A stretch of DNA of 64,000 bases from an uncultured Clostridia bacterium (GCA_944388585.1 CALXJI010000004.1:1-64000); one strand, 5' to 3'. Positions 10,962-19,031 are shown, counted from the first letter of the stretch. The notes: generated from the letters alone by a model not told the origin. Program-made: numbers and translations.

Positions 10962-10973
10962 GACTGGTCAGTC
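10962..10973. promoter_or_regulatory. TetR-type operator upstream of fabH
   Basis: The perfect dyad GACTG-GT-CAGTC lies 57 bp before the fabH start, in the only sizeable gap of the fatty acid cluster and directly beside the tetR gene. Motifs of this shape are commonly bound by TetR-family repressors. A plausible -10 (TATAAA, minus strand, about 10933) lies between it and the gene with only a weak -35. Binding by the neighbouring regulator is inferred. Confidence 0.5.
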
Positions 10974-10996
10974 ATCTATATTGAAAAATCCATATA

Positions 10997-11030
10997 AAAA
11001 AAAGAAATATTGAAAAATCAATACTTCTTT
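10997..11030 (-). terminator. Intrinsic terminator after tetR
   Basis: A 13-bp stem (11001-11013 with 11018-11030, one G-U pair, loop of four) is followed on the minus strand by eight T. It separates the birA-tetR unit from the fabH promoter. Confidence 0.8.
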
Positions 11031-11055
11031 AAAATTTATTTTACATATTATAACT

Positions 11056-11625
11056 TTAATTTTTTTCTATAATCTTATAAATTGCTCTACTATATTGTAA
11101 TGCCATTTTATTTATATCTATATTTCCATTATTTTCATATCTAAGTAGTATTCCTGAACAAATTATACCAAAAATTTCAAAAGCTATAGCTCTTGTATCA
11201 CAATTAGCTATTTCTCCTTTTTCAACTGAATCTACTATAATCTTCTCTATTACATCAACACAGCTATACACACTTTCTCTGCACTTTTTATTTCTCTCTT
11301 CATTTCCACAAATTTCTTTAATTATAAGATTTATTAGATTTTCATATTTATCCACTACTTTAAGTTCTACCAATATTATTGCTTCTATTTTCTCTTTAAT
11401 ATTATCTGCTTTTCTTGCCTTTATTTCTATACTATGCTCAAGTAATTTTAATCCTTCAACAATTAAAAAATCTAATATTTCACCCTTACTTGAAAAATGA
11501 TAATATAATGTTCCTTTTGCAATTCCAACTACTGATGTAATCTCTTCTATGCTTGTAGCATCATATCCTTTTTTAGCAAATAAATCCATCGAGGTCTCAA
11601 ATATTTTTCGCTTTGTCCTATTCAT
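11056..11625 (-). CDS. TetR/AcrR-family transcriptional regulator, probable fatty acid synthesis regulator
   Basis: The 189-residue protein has a standard TetR N-terminal helix-turn-helix (TKRKIFETSMDLFAKKGY, then TSIEEITSVVGIAKGTLYYHF) and an all-helical ligand-binding domain. The start at 11625 has GGGGG with a 6-base spacing and overlaps the birA stop by 8 bp; an upstream ATG at 11640 lacks a site. It lies immediately upstream of the fab operon, which suggests that it controls it, a role taken in other Firmicutes by FapR or the MarR-type FabT. The ligand is unknown, with acyl-CoA or acyl-ACP as a guess from context. Confidence 0.85.
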   Translation of the reverse strand: MNRTKRKIFETSMDLFAKKGYDATSIEEITSVVGIAKGTLYYHFSSKGEILDFLIVEGLKLLEHSIEIKARKADNIKEKIEAIILVELKVVDKYENLINLIIKEICGNEERNKKCRESVYSCVDVIEKIIVDSVEKGEIANCDTRAIAFEIFGIICSGILLRYENNGNIDINKMALQYSRAIYKIIEKN

Positions 11626-12211
11626 TAAATTCCCCCACAATCTTTAAGTATTCTTCTTCAAAAAAATTAAAGAATGTTGAAATAATATCTTCTCTTTTAC
11701 ATTCTATATTAAATTCTTTTTTAATAGAAGATGCTATATTTTGTATATTTTCATTAAATTCTTCCTGTAAAATATTAATTCCTATTCCAATATATAGCTT
11801 TTTTACTATACTATTTTGTACAGTTGTCTGTGTTAGTATGCCACCTATCTTTTTTAAATTACATACAATATCATTTGGATATTTAATTTGTAAATCTATG
11901 TTATATAATGTTTTAAATGTTTTTATTACACATTTTGCTATAACTATTGTTATACCATCTAATCTATTTACATCTACTTGTGGATATAACACTAAGGTAA
12001 AAGCTATATTTTTTCCAAAAGAGTCTGTATACCAAACTCTTCCATGCGTTCCTTTTCCTTTAGTTTGCAGCTCAGATATAATTACTGTTCCCTCTTTTAA
12101 ATCTTTTTTACGCTTTATTTCATCTTGTGTTGAATCTATTATATCATATAATATTATATTTTTTCCTATTTTTTTTGTCGTTAATTTACTATATATTAAA
12201 TCTTTATCCAT
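11618..12211 (-). CDS. birA: Biotin-[acetyl-CoA-carboxylase] ligase, monofunctional
   Basis: BirA activates biotin with ATP and attaches it to the AccB lysine. The 197-residue protein has the biotin/ATP loop TKGKGTHGRVWYT, the KYPNDI motif, and KIGGILTQ and GIGINI segments of the catalytic domain. It has no N-terminal DNA-binding domain, so unlike E. coli BirA it cannot act as a repressor itself. It lies 9 bp after the GltD-like gene and overlaps tetR, linking carrier modification to fatty acid regulation. Confidence 0.93.
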   Translation of the reverse strand: MDKDLIYSKLTTKKIGKNIILYDIIDSTQDEIKRKKDLKEGTVIISELQTKGKGTHGRVWYTDSFGKNIAFTLVLYPQVDVNRLDGITIVIAKCVIKTFKTLYNIDLQIKYPNDIVCNLKKIGGILTQTTVQNSIVKKLYIGIGINILQEEFNENIQNIASSIKKEFNIECKREDIISTFFNFFEEEYLKIVGEFNE

Positions 12212-12220
12212 TTGCTCTCC

Positions 12221-13477
12221 TTATTGGTTTAATAAATAATAATAAATATTTTTTGCTGCTTCTCTACCAGATGCACTTGCATATGCAACTGTTGATTTTA
12301 CTCCTGCAATATCTCCTGCAGCATAAATCTTATCCATGCTTGTCTTATAATTTTCATCTATTTCAATTTTATTCCATTTATTTAAATTTACGCCAAGATT
12401 TTTTAATACTTTTTCTTCAGGACAAGATCCAATTGCCATTATAACATAGTCCATATCTATTATATAATTTGAGCCTTCTATATTTTGAGGATAAGGTCTT
12501 TTTCCTTCCTCATATATTAGTTTTGTTTTTATGCATTCTATTTTTTCTACTTTTTCTTTTCCTATTACTTTTACTATATTATTTAAAAATAAAAAGTTAA
12601 TGCCCTCTGAAATTGCCTCTTCAATTTCTTTACTTTCAGCAGGCATCTGCTCTTTTGCTCTTCTATATATTACATATACATCTTTTGCACCAAGTCTTTT
12701 TAGAGTACGTGATACATCCATTGCAACATTTCCACCACCAATTACAGCAACTTTTTTTCCTTTAAAATCTGGATATTTTTTATACTCTAAAAGCTCATTT
12801 CCACCATAAACGCCATCTAAATTTTCGCCTTCTATTCCCATATAAGATGAAATATTGGCCCCTATTGCTATAAATATAGCATCATATTTATTTTTTAACT
12901 CGTCTAAAGTTATATTTCTTCCTAGCTCCATATTGTATTTTACATCTAGTCCAAGAGATAATATTTTATCATATACCTTTTTTACTATATCTTTAGAAAG
13001 TCTAAAATCTGGTATACCATGCACAAGTAATCCACCTAAATAATCTTTTTTCTCAAATATAGTAACATTTTTTACACCAAGTCTTTTTAAAGTTGCAGCA
13101 CATGTAATACCACATGGTCCACTACCTATTACAGCAACTTTTTTATCTATAATTTTATCATTATTTAACATATTTATATCTATGTCTTTTTCTAACCCAT
13201 AATCTCCTACAAAAGCTTCGATATCTCCTATAGATACACTTTCTCCTTTTATTCCTCTTATGCAACTTCCTTGACACTGCTTGCTATGAGGACATATTCT
13301 ACCACAGATAGAAGAAAGTAGAGTTGTATTTAAAAATTCCTTATATGCATTTTCATAATCACAATCTTTAACATAGCTTATTGCCTGTGTTATATCATTA
13401 GATAAAGGACAACCTTTCATACAGTTTTTACTTTTACAACTTAAACAATAGCTAGCTTTTTTTGTAATATCTTCCAT
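12221..13477 (-). CDS. GltD-like FAD/NAD(P) oxidoreductase (glutamate synthase small-subunit family)
   Basis: This 418-residue flavoprotein has an N-terminal cysteine-rich domain for 4Fe-4S clusters (CLSCKSKNCMKGCP, then CGRICP and CQGSC), an FAD-binding GSGPCGITCA, a second dinucleotide site GGGNVAMDV, and a C-terminal AAGD FAD motif. This is the layout of the glutamate synthase beta subunit and related electron-transfer subunits. No large GltB subunit is encoded nearby, so the true partner is unknown. The ATG at 13477 has AGAGGTG at the right spacing; the longer form does not. Confidence 0.87.
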   Translation of the reverse strand: MEDITKKASYCLSCKSKNCMKGCPLSNDITQAISYVKDCDYENAYKEFLNTTLLSSICGRICPHSKQCQGSCIRGIKGESVSIGDIEAFVGDYGLEKDIDINMLNNDKIIDKKVAVIGSGPCGITCAATLKRLGVKNVTIFEKKDYLGGLLVHGIPDFRLSKDIVKKVYDKILSLGLDVKYNMELGRNITLDELKNKYDAIFIAIGANISSYMGIEGENLDGVYGGNELLEYKKYPDFKGKKVAVIGGGNVAMDVSRTLKRLGAKDVYVIYRRAKEQMPAESKEIEEAISEGINFLFLNNIVKVIGKEKVEKIECIKTKLIYEEGKRPYPQNIEGSNYIIDMDYVIMAIGSCPEEKVLKNLGVNLNKWNKIEIDENYKTSMDKIYAAGDIAGVKSTVAYASASGREAAKNIYYYLLNQ

Positions 13478-13559
13478 ATTTACACCTCTTCTTTGCAATT
13501 ATACTATATATCTACATAAAATAAAAGATAAAATAATGAAAAATATATGTTAAAATATA

Positions 13560-13601
13560 TTGTTAATAATTTTTATGTATGCTATAATTTTGGTATGGGG
13601 G
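13560..13601 (+). promoter_or_regulatory. Promoter and ribosome site of the plus-strand membrane protein gene
   Basis: TTGTTA at 13560-13565 and TATAAT at 13583-13588 have an exact 17-bp spacer. GGGGG at 13597-13601 sits 7 bases before the ATG at 13609, which makes the 5' leader very short. Confidence 0.7.
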
Positions 13602-13608
13602 AATAGTT

Positions 13609-14088
13609 ATGGGTAAAAAAAGAAGCCTGCTAATAATATTTTTAAGTATTATAATACTAGCAGCTGTTATATTTATAATTTTCTTATCTAATAAAAATAG
13701 TAAATTAAGTTTTTTATCTGATGACAATAGACAAGTAGCTTTCTTAAAAGAATTATATCCAGATTTCATATCTAAAAATACAAATTCTGGTATAGCAAAT
13801 GTATATGCATCTGATTCATTTTATACAAATTTTATTACATATACAAATTATAACTATGAAAATCATGAAACACTTGAAAATATATTAAAATCATATTCAA
13901 CAGAAGAAGACTTAAAAAACTATACCATAAGTACATCTTTTAATATTGATACACTAACCCTATCTATTACTCTTGATAATAACGATATAGTGGATAAATC
14001 TACATATCACTACAAACTTGGTATAGATAAGAAAAATAATAAAATAATATATAAAGAACTTGATTTTAAAGAACATGTTATAGAATAG
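13609..14088 (+). CDS. Membrane-anchored protein of unknown function
   Basis: The 159-residue protein is one of only two clear genes on the plus strand. It opens with two basic residues and a strong hydrophobic segment at about residues 5-26 (LLIIFLSIIILAAVIFIIF), with no cleavage-site or lipobox cysteine, so it is probably a signal anchor with an outside domain. The rest is polar and rich in Asn, Tyr and Thr, ending in alternating beta-like stretches (ISTSFNIDTLTLSITLD). I do not recognise the family. It has its own promoter and terminator, diverges from the GltD-like gene and stands alone. Confidence 0.75.
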   Translation: MGKKRSLLIIFLSIIILAAVIFIIFLSNKNSKLSFLSDDNRQVAFLKELYPDFISKNTNSGIANVYASDSFYTNFITYTNYNYENHETLENILKSYSTEEDLKNYTISTSFNIDTLTLSITLDNNDIVDKSTYHYKLGIDKKNNKIIYKELDFKEHVIE

Positions 14089-14089
14089 T

Positions 14090-14123
14090 AAAAAGGATAC
14101 TAGTTTTAATTAGTATCCTTTTT
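14090..14123 (+). terminator. Intrinsic terminator
   Basis: Perfect 13-bp stem AAAAAGGATACTA (14090-14102) with its complement at 14111-14123 and an 8-base loop. It ends in five T and starts two bases after the stop of the plus-strand gene. The symmetric A and T runs mean it could also act on minus-strand transcripts. Confidence 0.8.
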
Positions 14124-14207
14124 AATTGTTCATATATACAATTTATAAAAAATTATTATTTTACGTTTTTGACACTACCTTTTCCATAAACTATCCAACA
14201 AAATATT

Positions 14208-14813
14208 TTATTTTCTATATAAAATAAGTATTCTTCTTTCATCATCTTTTACAAAAGAAAAATCTTCTTTTGTATTAGAATTAAATCTCTTTTTTCTTAC
14301 TATTCTATTATATTTAAAAGGTTTATTTGGAACTACTATACAATCTTTATCGTCATCATAATCATAGTCATCTAAATAGTATGGATCAAAAATATATACA
14401 TTTTCTTTATCTATTCCTGTACATAATACATAGTGTTCACACTCTGACCAAACTCTAAAGATTGCAACTCCGCCCAAATCCATGTAATAATTTAACTTTT
14501 CATTATTTATATCAACTTCACTTTTATACAAAACAATAGCATGCAAACCTAATCTTGATAAAAATTCACTTTTATTTATCCAATTAGACAAATAATCCAT
14601 TGCATAAGGAGAAGTTCCACACATACCTATCTGACCATTTTCTCCTATTGTATCTAAAGTATATTGAGTAATATATTTTATTATAATTGGCGGTATTTCT
14701 CCTCTATTAAATAAATATCTAATAGCATTCAATACCGTTGCTTGACCACAATCATATTCTGTTATTTGATATTGAAGTGGTGATTTCATATTGGCATGAT
14801 TTTTCTGTTCCAT
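14208..14813 (-). CDS. C39-like (papain-fold) cysteine peptidase
   Basis: The 201-residue protein has the layout of the peptidase C39 domain: EYDCGQATVLNAIRYL with Cys22, an EHYVLC segment with His127, and VYIFDPYY with Asp143, the expected Cys-His-Asp order and spacing. C39 domains usually cleave leader peptides after two glycines and are often fused to ABC exporters; here the domain is free-standing and soluble, with an acidic stretch (DDYDYDDDKD) after the Asp. The start has AAGGAGA, which overlaps the stop of the preceding 385-aa gene, so the two are translationally linked. Some C39-like proteins have other substrates, so processing of the neighbour is an inference. Confidence 0.7.
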   Translation of the reverse strand: MEQKNHANMKSPLQYQITEYDCGQATVLNAIRYLFNRGEIPPIIIKYITQYTLDTIGENGQIGMCGTSPYAMDYLSNWINKSEFLSRLGLHAIVLYKSEVDINNEKLNYYMDLGGVAIFRVWSECEHYVLCTGIDKENVYIFDPYYLDDYDYDDDKDCIVVPNKPFKYNRIVRKKRFNSNTKEDFSFVKDDERRILILYRK

Positions 14814-14822
14814 ACTCTCTCC

Positions 14823-15980
14823 TTAAACATTTTTATCTTCTAAATTTTTTTCTTTTTCTATATTTTTTTGTCTTATTTTTTCTATTTCTATAATTCTATC
14901 TATATACATAGCTTCAGAATTAAAAATAGCAAGATTTGTTACTTGAAAGCATCTATTGTATCTAAATCTTCTTCTTTTATCATCAGTTGTACATATATCC
15001 ATTTCTGCATCAGCAGATATATATAACCCACTAAAGAATCTAACATATCCTGTAACTAAAGCACTAGTTATAACTTCATCATTATATCTTACGTCCCATT
15101 CATTTCTTTCTGTAGATATTGCTCTTGGCAGTTTATTTAATATATGCCCTTTAAACTCTTCATAATCATCTTTATATCTTTCAAAATCTCTATATATTTG
15201 TTCAAGATATGATTTTATTCTATCATAGCACTCTTCTGCAGTCTCTCCCTCTTTTGGTAAAACTCCACATCTTAAATATGACTCTCTATTTTTTGGCTCT
15301 AGAGTCTTATCATATCTTAGCATATCCAAAAATTCTAACTTTTTCTTATAAAATCCACTTTCAACTCTATTTTTTACATTTACATATGCTTTGTATTTAT
15401 CTTCTTCTGTTACATGATGTATTTTATGCGGATCGAAAATATATAATTTAATTTCATTTTTTAATATATCATGCTCTATAGAGTCTACACTATCAATTAC
15501 AGCAAATATATCTTCTAAAGCTATAACATCACTCATATCTGCTATCTCACATATAACATATTTTATATTTGGATTTTCAAGCTTTTTACTAATAAGACGA
15601 GCCACAGCTTGCCTTACAGACTCATCTGATGCATCTTTTAGTGTTAAAGTATTACTTACCATAGCAAGAATTTCTTTATATTTTGATGGCCTAATCATTA
15701 CTGTTTCTTCTCTTAAAGAACCATATATAACATATTTTGTACCAGGATTATATTTTCCATCATCTAATACTTCATCATTATTTGCTTTACCGTCACTTAA
15801 ATCTAATCTGTCATATTCTTGCCATTTAGAATAATATTCTGGTAAAGTAGATTCTGGTGTATACCATTTTATCTTATCACAAGAAGGTTTTAATCCTCCC
15901 CTTATTCTTACAATATCATCTGATGTAACATCAGCAAATGTATCATTATCATCCGTAAGTAAAACAAATTTTTCTCCCAT
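14823..15980 (-). CDS. Unknown protein with double-glycine-leader-like N-terminus, partner of the C39-like peptidase
   Basis: I do not recognise this 385-residue protein as a whole. Residues 18-29 (VTSDDIVRIRGG) match position by position the double-glycine leader consensus LSxxELxxIxGG with conservative changes, and the gene next door encodes a C39-like peptidase, the enzyme class that cuts there. Cleavage would leave a product of about 356 residues, far larger than a bacteriocin. The body is charged and helical (for example YDRIKSYLEQIYRDFERYKDDYEEF, shown here only in part as IYRDFERYKDDYEEF) with a KLYIFDPHKIHHV segment resembling the FDP motif of the peptidase. There is no membrane segment. 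A promoter lies at 16007-16035 and AGGAG 8 bases before the ATG. Confidence 0.65.
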   Translation of the reverse strand: MGEKFVLLTDDNDTFADVTSDDIVRIRGGLKPSCDKIKWYTPESTLPEYYSKWQEYDRLDLSDGKANNDEVLDDGKYNPGTKYVIYGSLREETVMIRPSKYKEILAMVSNTLTLKDASDESVRQAVARLISKKLENPNIKYVICEIADMSDVIALEDIFAVIDSVDSIEHDILKNEIKLYIFDPHKIHHVTEEDKYKAYVNVKNRVESGFYKKKLEFLDMLRYDKTLEPKNRESYLRCGVLPKEGETAEECYDRIKSYLEQIYRDFERYKDDYEEFKGHILNKLPRAISTERNEWDVRYNDEVITSALVTGYVRFFSGLYISADAEMDICTTDDKRRRFRYNRCFQVTNLAIFNSEAMYIDRIIEIEKIRQKNIEKEKNLEDKNV

Positions 15981-16006
15981 ATAATCAACTCCTAAATTCC
16001 ATTAAT

Positions 16007-16035
16007 AGAATATCAAAAAATATAATAAATATCAA
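16007..16035 (-). promoter_or_regulatory. Promoter of the C39 cassette
   Basis: On the minus strand TTGATA (16030-16035) and TATTCT (16007-16012) are separated by exactly 17 bp, about 27 bp before the ATG at 15980. Confidence 0.6.
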
Positions 16036-16063
16036 TAAAAAACTAATCAATTTTTTGTAAATA

Positions 16064-16939
16064 CTAATCTTTGCAATTACCACATTTGCTACACCCATTA
16101 CATATTATTTTACTGCCACATTCTCTACATTTTTCTTTAAAATACGGTACATATAGATCTTCCTTTCTAAGTTCTATTCCAAGTTCATCTTTTAAAATAA
16201 AATTCATCGGTTTTCCTACATATTCAAGTCCTGTTCTATATGCTAATTTACTTTGTAAGCTTTTATTTCTTATTTTATACACCTTTTTATCTTTAACAAA
16301 TATATTACCAGTTTCTATAAAAGCAAATGTTGTGTTATTTCTTTTACATTGATCACTTAAATTTTTTACCCATTCATAATAAAGTGGTCGTGCACCATTA
16401 TAATTTTCTCCACCTGCAATTATTTGTTCTATAATACCTTTTCTCAAATATTTCTCTATATTAATATTTCCTATAAATGGGGCAACCATTATTCCTTTAT
16501 GTTTAAAAGGAAGTGAAAAAAGTATTGGTATACGTTCATCTGCTCTTTTTTGATTTTCACAAGTTACGTTGAAAAATACATTCTCAAGCCCGTCACCCCA
16601 CCAAGGAGGTAAATTATCTTTTACTCTTTCTGGTCTTTTGGTAAGAATAAAAAATATAACGTCTGGTCTTTTTCTTATTATCTCCCATGCTTCATCTCTC
16701 CACTTGTCTGCCTCACTCAAGAAAAAATCTGATGTCATACATATTCTTATTTGCTCACCACTTTTTATTTTGTAACTACCTTTCTTATCTTTATGTAGTG
16801 GATAATCAAAATTATTACCAACCTTATATATAACACTGCCATCTTGTCCTCTTTGTTTATCTAAAGCATACATATAACAATTTTTACAACCCTCACTACA
16901 TTTCACACATCCATGCCATGGATTCCATATATCATGCAT
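16064..16939 (-). CDS. DUF5131 (phage Gp37/Gp68-type) family protein
   Basis: The 291-residue protein opens with the family signature IWNPWHGCVKCSEGCKNCY, with Cys11, Cys14, Cys18 and Cys21 forming a cluster that resembles an iron-sulfur site of radical SAM type. Further family landmarks are MTSDFFLSEAD, FFILTKRPERV and IAGGENYNGARP. The C-terminus adds a second cysteine cluster (C271, C274, C280, C283, C286, C289), a likely zinc ribbon. The family is common in phages and mobile DNA, and its biochemical role is not established. A ribosome site AAAGGAA precedes the start. No phage genes surround it. Confidence 0.85.
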   Translation of the reverse strand: MHDIWNPWHGCVKCSEGCKNCYMYALDKQRGQDGSVIYKVGNNFDYPLHKDKKGSYKIKSGEQIRICMTSDFFLSEADKWRDEAWEIIRKRPDVIFFILTKRPERVKDNLPPWWGDGLENVFFNVTCENQKRADERIPILFSLPFKHKGIMVAPFIGNINIEKYLRKGIIEQIIAGGENYNGARPLYYEWVKNLSDQCKRNNTTFAFIETGNIFVKDKKVYKIRNKSLQSKLAYRTGLEYVGKPMNFILKDELGIELRKEDLYVPYFKEKCRECGSKIICNGCSKCGNCKD

Positions 16940-16982
16940 AAATATTTTCCTTTCTTATATGATTATTATATCATAGTAAAAC

Positions 16983-17019
16983 TAAAAAAATAATACCTAA
17001 CTAAAGTTAGGCATTATTT
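16983..17019 (-). terminator. Intrinsic terminator overlapping the flavodoxin-like stop codon
   Basis: A stem of about 14 bp (17006-17019 with 16988-17001, one G-U pair, loop of four) followed by a run of seven T on the minus strand. The stop codon of the flavodoxin-like gene lies inside the stem. Confidence 0.8.
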
Positions 17020-17495
17020 TTATTAATATATTCTATGATATCATTTAAATTTTCTTCTTTAACCAGACTTCCACCATTCTTTAATATATTTATTATACCT
17101 TCATTTTCATTTTTATTTTCTTTTATAATATTAGAAGCAACCGCCTTTAATAATATCTTTTTTATACCTTTTAATTCTTTATAGTCTATGCCACCTTGAA
17201 TATAGAAAAAAGATTTATCTCTTTCTATATTATTAGATTTTATTAATTCATTTTTATATTCATCAGTTAATTTAAGAATTCCCACTGATATTACACATTT
17301 TAACTTATATTTTCTAACTTTATTTAATCCCATTATAATTCCTGCAAAAATCCATCCTAAAAATATTATTTCTTCATCTTTAATATCATACTTTTTTATA
17401 TCTTTTACATCTATACTTTCAATACCTAATTTATTAGCTAACATTATAGCGTATTGCTTGGTAAAACCAGTATTTGAACAATAAATTATTTTCAT
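17007..17495 (-). CDS. Flavodoxin-domain protein
   Basis: The 162-residue protein begins with a flavodoxin-type FMN phosphate loop (MKIIYCSNTGFTKQYAIMLA), followed by a Rossmann-like alternation (IIFLGWIFAGIIMG, CVISVGIL). It resembles the flavodoxin domain family related to protoporphyrinogen oxidase HemG more than true electron-carrier flavodoxins. The start at 17495 is fixed by GGAGG five bases upstream, which itself overlaps the stop of the NifX-like gene; the much longer in-frame reading upstream is not used. Confidence 0.8.
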   Translation of the reverse strand: MKIIYCSNTGFTKQYAIMLANKLGIESIDVKDIKKYDIKDEEIIFLGWIFAGIIMGLNKVRKYKLKCVISVGILKLTDEYKNELIKSNNIERDKSFFYIQGGIDYKELKGIKKILLKAVASNIIKENKNENEGIINILKNGGSLVKEENLNDIIEYINKNNA

Positions 17496-17496
17496 A

Positions 17497-17910
17497 TTAT
17501 CCTCCAATTTTATTTCCATGACATCCATTTTTATTTTCATTGCATTTATGTTCAACACAAGAATTATGATAAGACTCATGATGAGAGCATTGTACATTTT
17601 CATTATATTTTAATTTTCCATTTATAAAATCATTTACTATGCTATCAGCATTTCCGTAAACACCACCATATAGCTTTATATTAGCTTTTTTTAATGCTTC
17701 TTTTGCACCATCTCCTATTCCACCACAAATTAAAACATCCACAAAATTATCTAACAATAATCCTACTAAAGCTCCATGGCCTTTCTCATTAACGTCTATA
17801 ATATTTTCAGTTTTTATATTTTTATTTTCAATATCATATATTTTTAATTGTTTTGTATGTCCAAAATGTTCATATATATTTCCGTTTTGATATGTTAAAG
17901 CTATTCTCAT
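17497..17910 (-). CDS. NifX/NifB-type dinitrogenase iron-molybdenum cofactor-domain protein
   Basis: The 137-residue protein matches the Fe-Mo cofactor biosynthesis fold (PF02579): MRIALTYQNGNIYEHFGHTK, a VDVLICGGIGDGAKEAL strand-loop, and LYGGVYGNADSIV. In non-nitrogen-fixing anaerobes such proteins usually occur alone and their job is uncertain. After about residue 107 it carries a His/Cys-rich tail (CSHHESYHNSCVEHKC and further Cys/His), a likely metal-binding appendage. It is followed immediately by a flavodoxin-like gene. No nif genes are present, so nitrogen fixation is not implied. Confidence 0.85.
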   Translation of the reverse strand: MRIALTYQNGNIYEHFGHTKQLKIYDIENKNIKTENIIDVNEKGHGALVGLLLDNFVDVLICGGIGDGAKEALKKANIKLYGGVYGNADSIVNDFINGKLKYNENVQCSHHESYHNSCVEHKCNENKNGCHGNKIGG

Positions 17911-18010
17911 TTTATTTTCCTCCTTAATTTTACTTTATAATATTATACTCTATATTTCTAAAATAAAAAATATAATACCAGTAATCACTGTTTCATTTAA
18001 TAACTTGTAA

Positions 18011-18415
18011 TTATATATTTGCACTACGGCGCAAAGCTTTTACAATTACTATATACTCATTTTCATTTTCATAGATTTCTTTCAATTTACATTCAAAACA
18101 TATTGAAAGTTCATTTATAATTGGAGCATTTATATATTTTGCTTTTCTTACTGTAAATTTGCTTTTCTTTAAATCTTCAATTGTATAATATTTTAGATTT
18201 CCTTTATAATTTTTTGTAGTTAATGGAAAATAGTCATCAGATATGCACAATACAAATTCTCCTTTTTCTTTTATTTTTTCTATATCTACATCTGTTTTAT
18301 TTAATATAATTTTTATTGAACGTCCAAATAATAATTCCTTTTTTTCTACTGGTATTATATCTATATTTTCTTTATCATTATACATTGTAATGACTAAAAA
18401 TTCTCTTTCTTTCAT
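18011..18415 (-). CDS. Short flavin reductase-like protein
   Basis: The 134-residue protein shares the split-barrel segment KYINAPIINELSICFECKL with the full-length flavin reductase at 47964 (DAPIINEFPICMECEF) in the same relative position near the C-terminal half. The N-terminal MPVLMIATYNEDG-type strand and the C-terminal 40-50 residues of the family are missing or unrecognisable. It may be a diverged minimal form or a decayed copy. It has no obvious operon partner. Confidence 0.55.
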   Translation of the reverse strand: MKEREFLVITMYNDKENIDIIPVEKKELLFGRSIKIILNKTDVDIEKIKEKGEFVLCISDDYFPLTTKNYKGNLKYYTIEDLKKSKFTVRKAKYINAPIINELSICFECKLKEIYENENEYIVIVKALRRSANI

Positions 18416-18465
18416 ATGTCTTTTCCCCTTTATAATACAAATCTTACAATTTGCAATCTATAATC

Positions 18466-18975
18466 TTAGACTTTCTTTCGAGTCAAAAAAATTCCAATAA
18501 TTAATCCAATAAAAATAATTGGTGCTATTCTTATAAATACCCATTCAAACGAATGAAAAGCAACTCCTATAACAGCTTTTTCAGGATCGCTATAATTCCA
18601 ATTTTGGTATGGACTATTTAATAAAATTAGAAATATTAAAGTTATTACTATGATTATGCATAATGAAATTAATAACCAATGAATTATTTTTCTTCTAGTA
18701 CTATTTCTTTGTGATAATTGTAAATTTATTATCTCTAATTTTTCAGAAATTGCTTTCAAATCATCTGCTTTAAATTCAGAAATATTTTCTCCAATTAAGG
18801 TACTTACTGGAGTTTCAAGAACTTCTGACATAGAAATTAGCATCTCCGAATCAGGAACTGACAGTCCATTCTCCCATTTAGAAATTGTTTGTCTTACTAC
18901 ATTTAGCTTGATAGCAAGTTCTTCTTGAGAAAGACCTCTTTGTTTTCTGATTGTCTTAATATTTTCTTTTAACAC
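18466..18975 (-). CDS. XRE-family regulator with C-terminal membrane segments
   Basis: The 169-residue protein has an N-terminal Cro/C1-type helix-turn-helix (LSQEELAIKLNVVRQTISKW) and then, from about residue 95, two hydrophobic segments separated by a short outside loop. This design anchors a DNA-binding domain to the membrane and is common in Firmicutes. The start is the GTG at 18975 with AAAGGAG upstream; the in-frame ATG at 19035 lies upstream of the promoter -35. The promoter at 19003-19031 supports this. Confidence 0.85.
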   Translation of the reverse strand: MLKENIKTIRKQRGLSQEELAIKLNVVRQTISKWENGLSVPDSEMLISMSEVLETPVSTLIGENISEFKADDLKAISEKLEIINLQLSQRNSTRRKIIHWLLISLCIIIVITLIFLILLNSPYQNWNYSDPEKAVIGVAFHSFEWVFIRIAPIIFIGLIIGIFLTRKKV

Positions 18976-19002
18976 TTTAGAACCACTCCTTTCTTTTAAA
19001 CT

Positions 19003-19031
19003 ATTATATAAAGAATAGTTCGTTGCCACAA
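19003..19031 (-). promoter_or_regulatory. Promoter of the XRE regulator gene
   Basis: TTGTGG (19026-19031) and a consensus TATAAT (19003-19008) on the minus strand with a 17-bp spacer, about 30 bp before the GTG start. Confidence 0.65.

Noticed and set aside
13563..13769. Minus-strand open frame of 68 codons opposite the membrane protein gene at 13609
   Set aside because: It overlaps the promoter and start of the plus-strand gene, which has clear expression signals; no ribosome site for the minus frame.
17497..17910. Nitrogen fixation gene
   Set aside because: The NifX-type fold is common in non-fixers, and no nif structural or assembly genes are in the window.
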